This document shows positions 7,787-16,168 of a DNA stretch of 64,000 nucleotides, piece by piece. The stretch is taken from assembly GCA_017962235.1 (NCBI GenBank), contig JAGCVS010000019.1:150272-214271 (forward strand), in the 5' to 3' direction. The translations under genes and the position numbers were made by a program. This stretch comes from Bacteroidales bacterium. GTDB taxonomy: Bacteria; Bacteroidota; Bacteroidia; Bacteroidales; UBA932. Below the pieces are notes generated by a model. It ran no database searches. It was not told the DNA's origin and saw only the letters and a program-made list of their open reading frames with translations. Every line of letters starts with the position of its first letter. Position 1 is the stretch's first letter.

Positions 7787-8962
7787 ATGGAAAACAGAGA
7801 AGCAAGCAGGTACGCCGCAAGGGGTGTATCTTCGTCTAAGGCGGAGGTGCACAAGGCGATTGCAAAGATGGATAAGGGACTGTTCCCCACCGCTTTCTGC
7901 AAACTGGTCCCCGATTTTGCAGACGATGATTACTGCATCGCGATGCATGCCGACGGCGCCGGTACCAAGAGCAGCCTGGCGTATGCTTACTGGCGCGAGA
8001 CTGGCGACATGAGCGTGTGGAAGGGCATCGCCCAGGACGCGATTGTGATGAATACAGACGACCTGCTTTGCGTTGGCATCACCGGCGGCATGATGCTTTC
8101 TTCCACCATCGGACGCAACAAGATGTGCGTGCCGGGCGAGGTTATCGCCGCCGTAATCGAGGGTTCGCAGGCGTTTGTAGATCAGATGCGCGGCTACGGC
8201 ATCGATATCACCCTCACTGGTGGCGAGACTGCCGATGTGGGCGACCTGGTGCGCACCATAATTGTGGACAGCACCGTTTGCGCCCGCGCCCGCCGCAGCG
8301 ACATTATCGACAATAAGAACATCGCCGCGGGCGACGTGATAGTGGGTCTGGCATCCTTCGGACAGGCCGAGTGGGAGGATACCTACAACGGTGGCATGGG
8401 GTCCAACGGCCTCACCAGCGCCCGTCACGACGTCTTCTCCAAATATATCGCAGAGAAGTATCCGGAGACCTACGAGAGCGGCATCGACAGCCAGTTTGTA
8501 TACACCGGCAGCAAGCGTCTCACCGACATTGAGCCGGAGACCGGCTTGACCTACGGCAAACTGGTGCTCTCCCCCACCCGCACCTACGCTCCTGTGATCA
8601 AGGCCGTACTGGAGATTTGCCGCAACTCAATCCACGGCATGATTCACTGCACCGGCGGCGCCCAGACCAAGGTTTTGGGCTTCATTGGCAACCTCAAGGT
8701 GATAAAGGACAACATGTTTGACACCCCACCGCTGTTCCGGGCGATACAAGCCGAATCCGGGACCCCCTGGAGCGAGATGTACAAGGTGTTCAACATGGGA
8801 CACCGTATGGAAATATATGTGCCGGAAAGCGCTGCCGCCGATATCATTGCCATCAGCCGCAACTTTGGCGTGGATGCCCGCGTGATAGGCCGTGTAGAGA
8901 ACGCGGCGCAGCCGGAAGTGGAACTCAAGACCCGCTACGGCACTTTTAAATACGAGAAATGA
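7787..8962 (+). CDS. purM: Phosphoribosylformylglycinamidine cyclo-ligase (AIR synthase)
   Basis: Closes the imidazole ring (FGAM to AIR) in purine synthesis, using ATP; cytoplasmic dimer. Visible family signatures are YAARGVSSSKAEVHKAI near the N-terminus, HADGAGTKSSLAY, the AQDAIVMNTDDLLC nucleotide-binding region, LTGGETADV, and the C-terminal FNMGHRMEIYV. At 391 residues it is longer than E. coli PurM (about 345) and matches the divergent Bacteroidota form. It has its own promoter; the following lipoprotein gene overlaps it by 4 bases (ATGATG), so translation is probably coupled. Confidence 0.92.
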   Translation: MENREASRYAARGVSSSKAEVHKAIAKMDKGLFPTAFCKLVPDFADDDYCIAMHADGAGTKSSLAYAYWRETGDMSVWKGIAQDAIVMNTDDLLCVGITGGMMLSSTIGRNKMCVPGEVIAAVIEGSQAFVDQMRGYGIDITLTGGETADVGDLVRTIIVDSTVCARARRSDIIDNKNIAAGDVIVGLASFGQAEWEDTYNGGMGSNGLTSARHDVFSKYIAEKYPETYESGIDSQFVYTGSKRLTDIEPETGLTYGKLVLSPTRTYAPVIKAVLEICRNSIHGMIHCTGGAQTKVLGFIGNLKVIKDNMFDTPPLFRAIQAESGTPWSEMYKVFNMGHRMEIYVPESAAADIIAISRNFGVDARVIGRVENAAQPEVELKTRYGTFKYEK

Positions 8963-10047
8963 TGCAAAGGACACTCGCAATCTTTATTCTGATGCTGTCG
9001 GCAATCCGCCTCCCGGGCTGCAAAGACGCCAAGCCGGTGGAAGTGGACCTTGACCCGCTGGTGCAGCAGGCGCTGTACGACACCACATCCAGCTATTACA
9101 CCGACTTCTCTACATATCCCCACAACATAGCCGACCTGCCGATAGGCATCTTTGACCTGAACGCGCGTACCACCACTACCCTGGACCGCACCGCCACTCT
9201 GGACCGGTTTGACAATATCACCGGCGGGGAGCAGGCCGACATGATACGCGACTTTGCCGGCGAACATTTTATCTATTACACCGCCCTGAGCGACGACGAC
9301 GCCGTTTATGACGACCAGGGAAGGAGGGATATCAAGGACGCCGCCATAAAGAACACCCTGTTCCTGGTGGGCGACAAGTGCGCGCAGGGCTATAAGGAGC
9401 GCGCCAAGATTGTGATTGCGGCGGGCGACATAACCCGCGGCACCGGTCTGGACGACATCCGCGCCATGCTGGCGGCCAGCAATTCGGGCGTAAAGGTGAT
9501 AGGCGTTGTGGAAGAGGGGGTGAAAGGGATGCTGGAAGAGCTTCTGGAACTGCCCGTGCTCAACTATTCGGTGGGTCTGATAGCCGATACCCTTACAATC
9601 GCCAGCGGCGCATATCAGCAGACAGTGCAGGACATCCTTGCAGACAGGGGGATAAAATCTGCCATCCCGGTGGTGAATCAGGAGCTCGAGGCGGTTGATT
9701 CGCTCTCCGTGGGGGACCTGGCCGCATCGTTTGCCGCCATGCTGGAGCATCATTACAGCGACGGAAAACCCTTCCCTATCTGCGCCGTGATTTGTGACGT
9801 GACGCCGGACGGAGAGTACACCGACGCCGACATCGCGGCCGCCTTCCAGGAAGTAATCAATAATTATCGTTCAAAAAGAATAAACGGCAATTACCCTTAC
9901 CGCTCCGTTGTAAACGACAAATTGATTGTCGTGAACCCCTCGGAGCTGGCCGCCATGGAGTGCTACCGGGTGCTGCGCAGCGACAACAACCTTGCCCTGC
10001 GCATAGGGGATCAGCAGATCCTGCACTATACGGACCTCCCTATGTAG
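8959..10047 (+). CDS. Lipoprotein of unknown function in the purM operon
   Basis: 362 residues with a probable lipoprotein signal ending LPGC (Cys21); an arginine at 17 inside the hydrophobic stretch is unusual. Alternating beta/alpha stretches (TLFLVGDK, KIVIAAGDI, VKVIGVVEEG, VGLIADTL, FPICAVICDV) suggest a periplasmic-binding-protein-like Rossmann fold, but no family is recognised. It overlaps purM by 4 bases and is followed after one base by the exonuclease gene, so the three form one unit. ATG at 8959 or 8962 are both possible. It might bind a small solute; this is inference. Confidence 0.7.
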   Translation: MMQRTLAIFILMLSAIRLPGCKDAKPVEVDLDPLVQQALYDTTSSYYTDFSTYPHNIADLPIGIFDLNARTTTTLDRTATLDRFDNITGGEQADMIRDFAGEHFIYYTALSDDDAVYDDQGRRDIKDAAIKNTLFLVGDKCAQGYKERAKIVIAAGDITRGTGLDDIRAMLAASNSGVKVIGVVEEGVKGMLEELLELPVLNYSVGLIADTLTIASGAYQQTVQDILADRGIKSAIPVVNQELEAVDSLSVGDLAASFAAMLEHHYSDGKPFPICAVICDVTPDGEYTDADIAAAFQEVINNYRSKRINGNYPYRSVVNDKLIVVNPSELAAMECYRVLRSDNNLALRIGDQQILHYTDLPM

Positions 10048-10048
10048 T

Positions 10049-10630
10049 ATGAGATTTAAAGAGAGCATAACACCGGAAGAGATAGAGGGCATGGAACTGA
10101 TTGCCTTCCCCGGTGAAATCAAAGTCATCACAGAAGAGGGCCCGGAGTTTGACGCCGCCGTGCGCGACCTGGCCTCCTGCAGGATGATTGGCTTTGACAC
10201 CGAGACCAAGCCCGTGTTCACTCCCCATGCTCCCAGATGCCCCACCGCCCTGCTGCAGCTCTCCAGCGAAGAGACATCTTACCTGTTCAGGCTCCATACC
10301 CTGGGCATTCCCAAGTCTCTGGCCAACATACTTTCAAGCAAAACCATAACCAAGGTGGGCGCCGCCGTGAACGATGACGTGCGCGGCCTGCAGCACTTCT
10401 GCCGCTTTGAGCCGGCCCGTTTCATGGACCTGCAGCATTTTGCAGAGCAGTACGGCATAAAGGACAAGAGTGTGAAGAAGCTCACCGCCATCATCCTTGG
10501 GCGCCGCGTCTCCAAGGCTCAGCAGCTCTCCAACTGGGAGGCTCAGCAACTCTCCTGGCCGCAGCAGCTCTACGCCGCCACCGACGCCTGGATATGCCTG
10601 GTGATGTACAAGCGGCTGCTGGAGTCGTGA
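10049..10630 (+). CDS. 3'-5' exonuclease, DEDDy / RNase D type
   Basis: 193 residues forming a single RNase H-fold exonuclease domain. Exo I is GFDTET (catalytic Asp and Glu), Exo II is VGAAVNDDVRGL (catalytic Asp), and Exo III is YAATDAW with Tyr and Asp four residues apart, the DEDDy arrangement. There is no HRDC or polymerase domain, so it is a stand-alone nuclease probably acting on RNA or single-stranded DNA ends. It starts one base after the lipoprotein stop and is the last gene of the purM unit. Confidence 0.88.
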   Translation: MRFKESITPEEIEGMELIAFPGEIKVITEEGPEFDAAVRDLASCRMIGFDTETKPVFTPHAPRCPTALLQLSSEETSYLFRLHTLGIPKSLANILSSKTITKVGAAVNDDVRGLQHFCRFEPARFMDLQHFAEQYGIKDKSVKKLTAIILGRRVSKAQQLSNWEAQQLSWPQQLYAATDAWICLVMYKRLLES

Positions 10631-10647
10631 TTTTCATTTTATTTTTT

Positions 10648-10655
10648 TACTTTTG
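10648..10655 (+). promoter_or_regulatory. -7 box (TACTTTTG) of the mscL promoter
   Basis: Exact TAnnTTTG match 41 bases before the mscL ATG, in the gap after the exonuclease gene. Confidence 0.65.
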
Positions 10656-10696
10656 TCTCAGACGAATAATACAATAACTGATAAAACTGAAACACT

Positions 10697-11110
10697 ATGG
10701 GAAAACTTCTCAAAGAATTCAAAGACTTCGCAATTAAAGGCAACGTGATGGATATGGCCATCGGCGTTGTTATCGGCGCAGCTTTCGGTAAGATAGTAAG
10801 CTCTTTTGTGGCTGACATCATCATGCCGCTCATCGGCCTGCTGGTTGGCGGTGTTGACTTCACCCAGTGGAAATGGGTCCTCTCTGCTGCAGACGAGGCT
10901 GCCGGCAAGGCAGAGGTTGCCCTCACCTACGGCAACTTTATCCAGGTTATCTTCGACTTCCTGATTGTTGCATGGTGCATCTTCCTGGTTGTCAAGGCTA
11001 TCAACAAGATGAAGAAAGCTAAGGAAGAGCCCGCTCCGGCTCCCGAACCCCCGGCAACTCCCGAGGATATCCTGCTTCTCCGTGAAATCCGCGACAGTCT
11101 CAAGAAATAA
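10697..11110 (+). CDS. mscL: Large-conductance mechanosensitive channel
   Basis: Homopentameric inner-membrane channel that opens under membrane tension and releases solutes on hypo-osmotic shock. 137 residues, the usual length. The amphipathic N-terminus [29 protein letters not shown] is followed by TM1, a periplasmic loop, TM2 (residues about 78-100) and a cytoplasmic tail with a Pro/Ala/Glu linker and the terminal bundle [13 protein letters not shown]. The beta-barrel gene begins 12 bases downstream and is probably cotranscribed. Confidence 0.97.
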   Translation: MGKLLKEFKDFAIKGNVMDMAIGVVIGAAFGKIVSSFVADIIMPLIGLLVGGVDFTQWKWVLSAADEAAGKAEVALTYGNFIQVIFDFLIVAWCIFLVVKAINKMKKAKEEPAPAPEPPATPEDILLLREIRDSLKK

Positions 11111-11122
11111 CTGATTGCTACA

Positions 11123-11794
11123 ATGAAAAAACTACTGCTTGCCATCGCCTGCATGCTGTCTCTGTCGCTGGGCGCATCTGCCCAAGGCTACGAGCTCTCG
11201 ATAGAGGGAATGGGTTCAATCGGGCCCATCCGCTGCAGCAACAACTACGCCGGAATCAACATCCTTAACGGTTACCGTTTCAAGTGGGGTAACGGCTTTT
11301 ATGCAGGCGTGGGCAGTGGTATGGTGGGTACCGCTTATCTGACCGATTTCAAGCGGATAAACAATCTGGACACTCCAAACGAGTTCACAAAGAAACGCGA
11401 AAGAGGTAACTTCTTTGTACCGGTATACGGCTCACTGCAATACTACCTCACCCCCGCCAACAAGAAGTACCAGCCGTTTGTCCGTCTGGATGTGGGATAC
11501 GAATTCGCTGTGTTCCGCTTTGACTGGGACCAGTTCCGTTTTGACAAATCTTCACAGAAGCACGGAATGTACGTGGAGCCCTCGTTTGGCTACACCTACC
11601 GTCTGAAAGGGGCGGAAAAGAGCCGTTCCCTCTATTTCTGCGTGGGTCCCACCTTCCAGCGGGACGTCTTCAACCGCACGGTGATCACCATGTTATCGGA
11701 GGTCAGCGAAGACGGCTACACAGCCACCGCCACCACCAAGACGTATGACTGGCTGCTGCCAACCATCGCCTTCAGGTTTGGCTGGAGGTTATAA
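11123..11794 (+). CDS. Small outer-membrane beta-barrel protein
   Basis: 223 residues with a cleavable signal peptide (cleavage near ASAQ, residue 21). The mature part shows alternating hydrophobic/polar strands with many Tyr, Gly and Phe and ends FRFGWRL, a C-terminal pattern expected for an outer-membrane barrel of about eight strands. No specific function can be assigned. It follows mscL by 12 bases; its stop overlaps the convergent DUF2461 gene by 6 bases. Confidence 0.75.
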   Translation: MKKLLLAIACMLSLSLGASAQGYELSIEGMGSIGPIRCSNNYAGINILNGYRFKWGNGFYAGVGSGMVGTAYLTDFKRINNLDTPNEFTKKRERGNFFVPVYGSLQYYLTPANKKYQPFVRLDVGYEFAVFRFDWDQFRFDKSSQKHGMYVEPSFGYTYRLKGAEKSRSLYFCVGPTFQRDVFNRTVITMLSEVSEDGYTATATTKTYDWLLPTIAFRFGWRL

Positions 11795-12454
11795 CTCCTC
11801 TTCAAATACGTAATCCACACAGCGGTTCAGGATTTCGCAGAACGGTGCGGTGGGTTTCAGATCGCGTGCAACACGGCCGGCAAGATTGCTGGCCGTGATG
11901 TATTCTTTATCGACTGACTTGATGATAATGTACGATTTGAGGCGATAGTAATCGCTGTAAGGGCCCGGCTGCCAGCCCAGCGGCAGGCGGGTCAGCGCCC
12001 CTTCCCAGTCCACCTCGAACCCCTTTGCATCCTTTATTGCGGCATCGAACTTTGCTCCGGAGAGCATAATCTCTTCCCGGACGCTCTTTATCATCTCTTT
12101 CGTGGGATTGTAAAGCCCGGAGCAGATGAAGTATGTCCTGGTAGCGGGTTCGATATGCAGATAGTAACCGGCGCGGCCGCTTTTCTTACCGCCGGCGCAA
12201 ACATATATGCCCATGTGGGTCTTGTACGGGGTCTTGTCGGCAGAGAAACGGATGTCGCGGTATATGCGGTAGGTACAGTCCTCCACCCGGAGTCCCTTCA
12301 TGCGGGGGTCAAACTCCGCAATGCGGGCTATCAGCTCGCGGGCTACTTCTGCTATGGTGTTCTTGGCCTGCAGATACTCCCCCTTGTGGGCGTCGAACCA
12401 CTCCTTGTAGTTATGCTGTGCAAGCTCTTCCAGAAAGCTTATTACCTGTTCCAT
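11789..12454 (-). CDS. DUF2461 family protein
   Basis: 221 residues matching the DUF2461 family: FLEELAQHNYKEWFDAHKGEY at the N-terminus, YRIYRDIRFSADKTPYKTHMG in the middle, and a C-terminal LPLGWQPGPYSDYYRLKSY segment. The family has no established biochemical role; it is cytoplasmic by the lack of a signal or TM segment. It starts 2 bases after the purL stop and so is the second gene of the purL transcript. Confidence 0.88.
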   Translation of the reverse strand: MEQVISFLEELAQHNYKEWFDAHKGEYLQAKNTIAEVARELIARIAEFDPRMKGLRVEDCTYRIYRDIRFSADKTPYKTHMGIYVCAGGKKSGRAGYYLHIEPATRTYFICSGLYNPTKEMIKSVREEIMLSGAKFDAAIKDAKGFEVDWEGALTRLPLGWQPGPYSDYYRLKSYIIIKSVDKEYITASNLAGRVARDLKPTAPFCEILNRCVDYVFEEEL

Positions 12455-12456
12455 GA

Positions 12457-15400
12457 CTACCGCTTGCTGAGCCAGTTATACGCATTGACAAACATATCCA
12501 GCCAGGGGGTGTCGGCATCGTGACGCTTCTCGCGCGGATACCACGGCCAGTTCCAGGGACGCAGGCAGCGCTCCGGATGGGGCATCATAGCCAGATGACG
12601 ACCGTCGGGGCTACAGACACCGGCTATGCCCAGGGGCGATCCGTTGGGGTTGCCGGGATAATCGTTGTAGTTGTAGCGTACCGCAACCTCAACGTTCTTG
12701 CCGGCGGGGAAGCTGAACTTGCCCTCGCCGTGAGCCACCCAGATACCCAGCTTGGAACCCTTGAGAGACTTGAGCATCACTGCGGGGGAATCCTCTATGG
12801 TGACCCCCACAAAGCAGCTCTCGAACTTGTGCGAATCGTTGTGAATCATCTTGGGGGCATGCGCCCGGTCGTCGGGGGTGATTACGCCCAGTTCCGCCAT
12901 CAGCTGGCATCCGTTGCAGATGCCCAGGCTCAGGGTATCCTTGCGGGCATAGAATCCGTCAATCGCCTTGCGGGCATGCTCGTTGTACATGAGCGCCCCC
13001 GCCCAGCCCTTGGCGCTGCCCAGGGTATCGGCGTTGGAGAAACCGCCCACAAACACAATCATGTCCACCTTTGTGAGGTCTTCGCGGCCGCTGGTGAGGT
13101 CGGTTGTATGGACGTCTTTCACGTCGAAGCCCGCCATGTAGAGTGCCCACGCCATTTCGCGGTCGCCGTTGGAACCCTTCTCGCGGATGATGGCCGCCAC
13201 GGGTTTGCGGCCGTCCTGCGCCCTTTCTGCCCGTTGCTCCGGGAAGCGGTATACCAGCGGCTGCTTTGAGAAGTTGTCGCGGCGGCGGAGAGCGCAGTCG
13301 CCCGCCGTCTGGCGCTTGTCAAGCAGATACGATGTCTCAAACCAGTGCTTGCGCATGGCGTCGATATCCAGATGGAGTTCGCCGCCGGCATACTTGATAT
13401 CCAGGGTGCGGGAAGGCTGCCAGCTGCCTATCCTGTAATACTGTATTCTCTGTCCGTTCAGATAATCCTCCACGAACGGGATGCCCGCCTGGATAATCAC
13501 GCCCGGCTGCTCGCTGAGCAGCACGTTTGCGTCCAGAGCTCTCAGGTCGATGTCCAGACCGCCCTTTGTATTTGCGAACATGCTCTCCAGCAGCGCTGTC
13601 ACAAGACCGCCGGCGCTCACGTCATGCCCGGCGAGCAAGAGTTCCTCGTTCACCAGCCCCTGCACAGTCTCGAAGCACTTTGCGAAATATGCCGGGTCCT
13701 TGATATCGGGGCAGCCCTCACCCACTGCAGAACATACCTGCGCATAGGCGCTGCCGCCCAGAGCGAAGTCCGGCTTGCGGTCGAACGGGATATAGAGTAT
13801 GGTAGAGGGGACACTCTCGAATGCGGCATGAACCGTCTTGGTAATGTCGCTCACTTGCCCCACTGTGGATACTATCAGAGTGCCGGGAGAGAGGACCTTT
13901 TCCCCGGAAGGATATTTCTGCGTCATGGACATCGAGTCCTTGCCGGTGGGAATGTTGATTCCCAGGGCAAGGGCAAAGTCGCTGGCCCCCTTCACCGCCT
14001 TGTACAGGCGCGCGTCCTCCCCTTCGTTGCGGGTCGGCCACATCCAGTTGGCGGACAGCGACACTCCGCGCAGGCCGCCGTCTATCGCTGCCCACACCAT
14101 GTTGGTGAGCGCCTCGGCGATGGTCATGCGGCTGCCGGCCGCCGGATCTATCAGACCCACGGCGGGTGCATGGCCAATGGAGGTGGCGATGCCCCGGTTG
14201 GAATCATAAGTGATGGCGGTAACCGCCACATCGTTGAGCGGCAGCTGAATCTCGCCCGCCGTCTGCTGGCAGGCAATCAGGCCGGTCACGGAACGGTCCA
14301 CCTTGTTGGTGAGCCAGTCCTTGCAGGCCACCGACTCCAGCGAGAGGACATCCTCTATCACCTTTGTGAGCTCTTCAGGGCTATAGCTGCCCACCGGCTT
14401 CACATCGGGGTATTTCTTCTCTACGGTGGTGCCGGTCATCACGGTCTTGGGGGTGCTCCCCATCATGTCGCCAATGGCCAGATCTATCGGAGCCACGCCA
14501 GTTGCGCTATCCTTCAGGGTGAAATTGTGCTCGCCGGTGGTGGTGCCTATCTTGTAGAACGGGGCGCGCTCGCGTTCTGCAATCTTGCACAGATGCTCCG
14601 CGTCGCGCTCTTTCATTACCAGACCCATGCGCTCCTGACTCTCGTTGCCGATAATCTCCTTGTAAGAGAGGGTCGGGTCGCCGATGGGCAATTTGGCTAT
14701 GTCGATGGTGCCGCCCACCTCCTCCACCAGCTCCGAGAGGCAGTTCAGATGGCCGCCGGCACCATGGTCGTGTACCGATATGATGGTGTTTTTATCCTCC
14801 TCCGCAATGGCGCGGATGGCGTTGTATGCGCGCTTCTGCATCTCCGGATTGGAGCGCTGCACCGCGTTGAGTTCTATGGCGTTGGCGTATTCTCCGGTGG
14901 CCACGCTGCTCACCGCACCGCCGCCCATGCCGATACGGTAGTTATCACCACCCAGCAGCACAACCGCATCGCCTTTGCCCGGAGTCTCCTTGATGGAATC
15001 ACGCTTCTTGGCATAGCCGATGCCGCCCGCCTGCATTATTACCTTATCGTAGCCGTACATGCCGCGGCTGTCGCCGTACTCGAACGTGAGCAGCGAACCG
15101 CATATTATCGGCTGGCCAAACTTGTTGCCAAAGTCGCTGGCGCCGTTGGAGGCCTTGATAAGTATCTCCTGCGGAGTCTGGTACAGCCACTTGCGCTCCT
15201 GGAACGCCTCCCATGCGCGCCGCCCCTCTTCAAAACGGGGGTAGCTGGTCATGTACACCGCGGTGCCGGCAATGGGGAACGAGCCCTTGCCACCCGCCAT
15301 ACGGTCGCGGATCTCTCCGCCGGTGCCTGTGGCAGCGCCGTTGAAAGGTTCCACGGTGGTGGGGAAGTTGTGCGTCTCCGCCTTCAGCGAAATCACCGTC

Positions 15401-16119
15401 TCCGCCGGCTCGCGCTTGAACAGGGAGGGTTTAGAGCCGTCTGTGGGGTGGAAAAGCTCCACCTCGGGCCCCTCTATGAAGGCGCAGTTGTCTTTATATG
15501 CCGATACCACGCGGTTGGGATTGGTTTGCGTGGTCTTCTTTATCAGCTTGAAAAGCGACGAGGGCTGCTCCTCGCCGTCAATTATGAACGTACCGTTGAA
15601 AATCTTGTGGCGGCAGTGCTCGCTGTTCACCTGGCTGAAGCCGAACACCTCACTGTCCGTAAGACTGCGGCCCAGCTTGGCGGAAAGGTCCTGCAGATAC
15701 TTGATCTCTTCCGGCGACAGGGCCAGCCCCTCGCGGCGGTTGTACTCCTCAAAATCGGTGATGTACTCTATCGGGTCCGGAGTGTGGTCCACCGTAAAGA
15801 TGTCCTGATCCAGGCCTCGGTAAAGGCGCTGCAGCATCTTGTCAAAAGAAGCGGTCTCGCTCTGCACCGGGAAGTATTCCTCTATGCGCTTAATACCGCG
15901 GATGTTCATGTTCTGGGCAATCTCCACTGCGGTGGTGCTCCAGGGGGTAATCATCTCGCGGCGGGGGCCCACAAAGAAGCCCTCCAGTTTCTCTGCATCC
16001 GTCTTCTTGGCGCAAGAAAAAAGCCACTCAAGGGCGTTTATAGCCTCTTGTGGCTGGTTTTCAACTGTTTGTACTGCAATAACGCTGCCCGCGTCGTTTC
16101 GGAAAAACAATATTTTCAT
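12457..16119 (-). CDS. purL: Phosphoribosylformylglycinamidine synthase, fused large form
   Basis: Converts FGAR to FGAM with glutamine as nitrogen donor. 1220 residues: the single-chain form with N-terminal linker domain, two AIR-synthase-like halves (VNSEHCRHKIF, ETHNFPTTVEPFNGAATGTGGEIRD, GMGGGAVSS, and the second half with GKDSMSMTQKY and GHDVSAGGLV) and a C-terminal class I glutaminase. The glutaminase nucleophile is Cys1068 in GICNGCQL and the His/Glu pair lies in PHPERC. Length is close to the E. coli enzyme. ATG at 16119 lies 19 bases after a -7 box. DUF2461 follows. Confidence 0.97.
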   Translation of the reverse strand: MKILFFRNDAGSVIAVQTVENQPQEAINALEWLFSCAKKTDAEKLEGFFVGPRREMITPWSTTAVEIAQNMNIRGIKRIEEYFPVQSETASFDKMLQRLYRGLDQDIFTVDHTPDPIEYITDFEEYNRREGLALSPEEIKYLQDLSAKLGRSLTDSEVFGFSQVNSEHCRHKIFNGTFIIDGEEQPSSLFKLIKKTTQTNPNRVVSAYKDNCAFIEGPEVELFHPTDGSKPSLFKREPAETVISLKAETHNFPTTVEPFNGAATGTGGEIRDRMAGGKGSFPIAGTAVYMTSYPRFEEGRRAWEAFQERKWLYQTPQEILIKASNGASDFGNKFGQPIICGSLLTFEYGDSRGMYGYDKVIMQAGGIGYAKKRDSIKETPGKGDAVVLLGGDNYRIGMGGGAVSSVATGEYANAIELNAVQRSNPEMQKRAYNAIRAIAEEDKNTIISVHDHGAGGHLNCLSELVEEVGGTIDIAKLPIGDPTLSYKEIIGNESQERMGLVMKERDAEHLCKIAERERAPFYKIGTTTGEHNFTLKDSATGVAPIDLAIGDMMGSTPKTVMTGTTVEKKYPDVKPVGSYSPEELTKVIEDVLSLESVACKDWLTNKVDRSVTGLIACQQTAGEIQLPLNDVAVTAITYDSNRGIATSIGHAPAVGLIDPAAGSRMTIAEALTNMVWAAIDGGLRGVSLSANWMWPTRNEGEDARLYKAVKGASDFALALGINIPTGKDSMSMTQKYPSGEKVLSPGTLIVSTVGQVSDITKTVHAAFESVPSTILYIPFDRKPDFALGGSAYAQVCSAVGEGCPDIKDPAYFAKCFETVQGLVNEELLLAGHDVSAGGLVTALLESMFANTKGGLDIDLRALDANVLLSEQPGVIIQAGIPFVEDYLNGQRIQYYRIGSWQPSRTLDIKYAGGELHLDIDAMRKHWFETSYLLDKRQTAGDCALRRRDNFSKQPLVYRFPEQRAERAQDGRKPVAAIIREKGSNGDREMAWALYMAGFDVKDVHTTDLTSGREDLTKVDMIVFVGGFSNADTLGSAKGWAGALMYNEHARKAIDGFYARKDTLSLGICNGCQLMAELGVITPDDRAHAPKMIHNDSHKFESCFVGVTIEDSPAVMLKSLKGSKLGIWVAHGEGKFSFPAGKNVEVAVRYNYNDYPGNPNGSPLGIAGVCSPDGRHLAMMPHPERCLRPWNWPWYPREKRHDADTPWLDMFVNAYNWLSKR

Positions 16120-16138
16120 TTGGCACTGTTTGTAGCAG

Positions 16139-16146
16139 CAAATTTA
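16139..16146 (-). promoter_or_regulatory. -7 box (TAAATTTG) of the purL promoter
   Basis: Exact TAnnTTTG match on the minus strand 19 bases before the purL ATG; divergent from folC. Confidence 0.7.
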
Positions 16147-16156
16147 GCAAAATGTG

Positions 16157-16164
16157 TAATTTCG
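16157..16164 (+). promoter_or_regulatory. Near-consensus -7 box (TAATTTCG) of folC, probably leaderless
   Basis: One mismatch to TAnnTTTG; ends 4 bases before the GTG at 16169, so the transcript would begin at about the start codon. Confidence 0.45.
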
Positions 16165-16168
16165 CGGC

